Below are positions 5,578-5,820 of a stretch of 5,820 bases of DNA, piece after piece. Location: positions 1-5,820 of the forward strand of contig DUNY01000340.1 in NCBI GenBank assembly GCA_012839145.1, read 5' to 3'. Positions within the stretch are counted from its first letter, which is position 1; each line of letters opens with the position of its first letter. Origin of the DNA: Thermoanaerobacterales bacterium (lineage in GTDB: Bacteria; Bacillota; Thermosediminibacteria; Thermosediminibacterales; Tepidanaerobacteraceae). A model generated the notes under the pieces. That model was not told where the DNA came from and made no database searches. It was given only the letters and a program-made list of their open reading frames with translations. The position numbers and the translations under genes are program-made.

Positions 5578-5820
5578 TGAAACTTTCAATAATAAAAGAA
5601 CTACTTCAAGCTGAAATGATATGGGGAGACGAACACTCAGATATTGAAGTTTTAAATGCCTGCGGTGCTGACCTAATGAGTGATATTTTAGCGGATACTA
5701 AAACTAACGCCATACTGCTTACAGGATTAACTCATCGACAGATTATTCAAACCACCGTTATGGGTGATTTTGCTGCAATTATTTTTGTACGAGGAAAAAT
5801 TCCTTCCAAGGATGTTATTG
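5577..5820 (+). CDS. DRTGG-domain protein, 5' part (hydrogenase-operon type)
   Basis: Only the first 81 codons are in the window; the frame stays open to the edge. ATG 5577 overlaps the rex stop by one base (TAATG), and GGAGG at 5565-5569 lies 7 bases upstream, so translation is probably coupled to rex. The visible sequence begins MKLSIIKELL and contains NACGADLMSDILAD (residues 27-40), AILLTGLTHRQIIQT (46-60) and AAIIFVRGKIP (66-76). This pattern matches small DRTGG-domain (PF07085) proteins. In Clostridia such proteins are commonly encoded after rex and before anti-sigma-like ATPase, PHP and HymA/B/C [FeFe]-hydrogenase genes. The molecular role of the DRTGG domain is not established; a regulatory or ligand-binding role is assumed. 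I infer that a hydrogenase operon follows, but none of it is visible. Confidence 0.75.
   Translation, partial: MKLSIIKELLQAEMIWGDEHSDIEVLNACGADLMSDILADTKTNAILLTGLTHRQIIQTTVMGDFAAIIFVRGKIPSKDVI

Noticed and set aside
1..5820. CRISPR arrays, tRNA/rRNA genes, insertion sequences or attachment sites
   Set aside because: I saw no regularly spaced direct repeats, cloverleaf-like conserved arms, transposase frames or flanking target duplications.

Overview
The window looks like the chromosome of a low-GC, anaerobic Firmicute, most likely a Clostridia member. The base composition is AT-rich, Shine-Dalgarno sequences are strong (GGAGG type), and intrinsic terminators are used. Gene content also fits: an ornithine/alanine racemase-family enzyme, the NADH/NAD+ sensor Rex, and a DRTGG-domain protein directly behind rex, an arrangement typical of NADH-linked [FeFe]-hydrogenase operons in Clostridia. 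I cannot name a genus.

Layout. Positions 1-66 hold the end of an unseen upstream transcription unit, closed by a perfect hairpin terminator. An Orr-type PLP racemase gene (172-1236, +) starts with TTG. The next 400 bases (1237-1639) encode no protein. They contain a strongly foldable, locally GC-rich segment that I read as a plus-strand structured RNA with a pseudoknot, a long GC hairpin and its own terminator. Facing it is a large minus-strand gene (1640-3361) for a type-II NADH dehydrogenase fused to a C-terminal DoxX-like four-helix membrane domain. A roughly 390-base divergent intergenic region (3362-3747) carries a Rex-like palindrome on the ndh side. It is followed by an ApbE-type flavin transferase gene. 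That protein only gets its lipoprotein signal peptide if translation starts upstream of the first GTG, apparently at an ACG codon (3748). A 147-base intergenic region then carries one perfect and one near-perfect Rex operator, 40 bases apart, overlapping two candidate promoters. Then come rex (4948-5577) and, overlapping its stop by one base, a DRTGG-domain gene that runs off the window.

How the genes fit together. Four of the five genes concern redox balance. Ndh-DoxX would oxidise NADH at the membrane, and the lipoprotein ApbE would attach FMN to extracytoplasmic electron carriers. Rex would read the NADH/NAD+ ratio and repress its own operon, and probably ndh. The rex-DRTGG pair probably opens a hydrogenase operon beyond the window. 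The two items most worth checking are the structured RNA at 1262-1595 and the non-canonical start of apbE.
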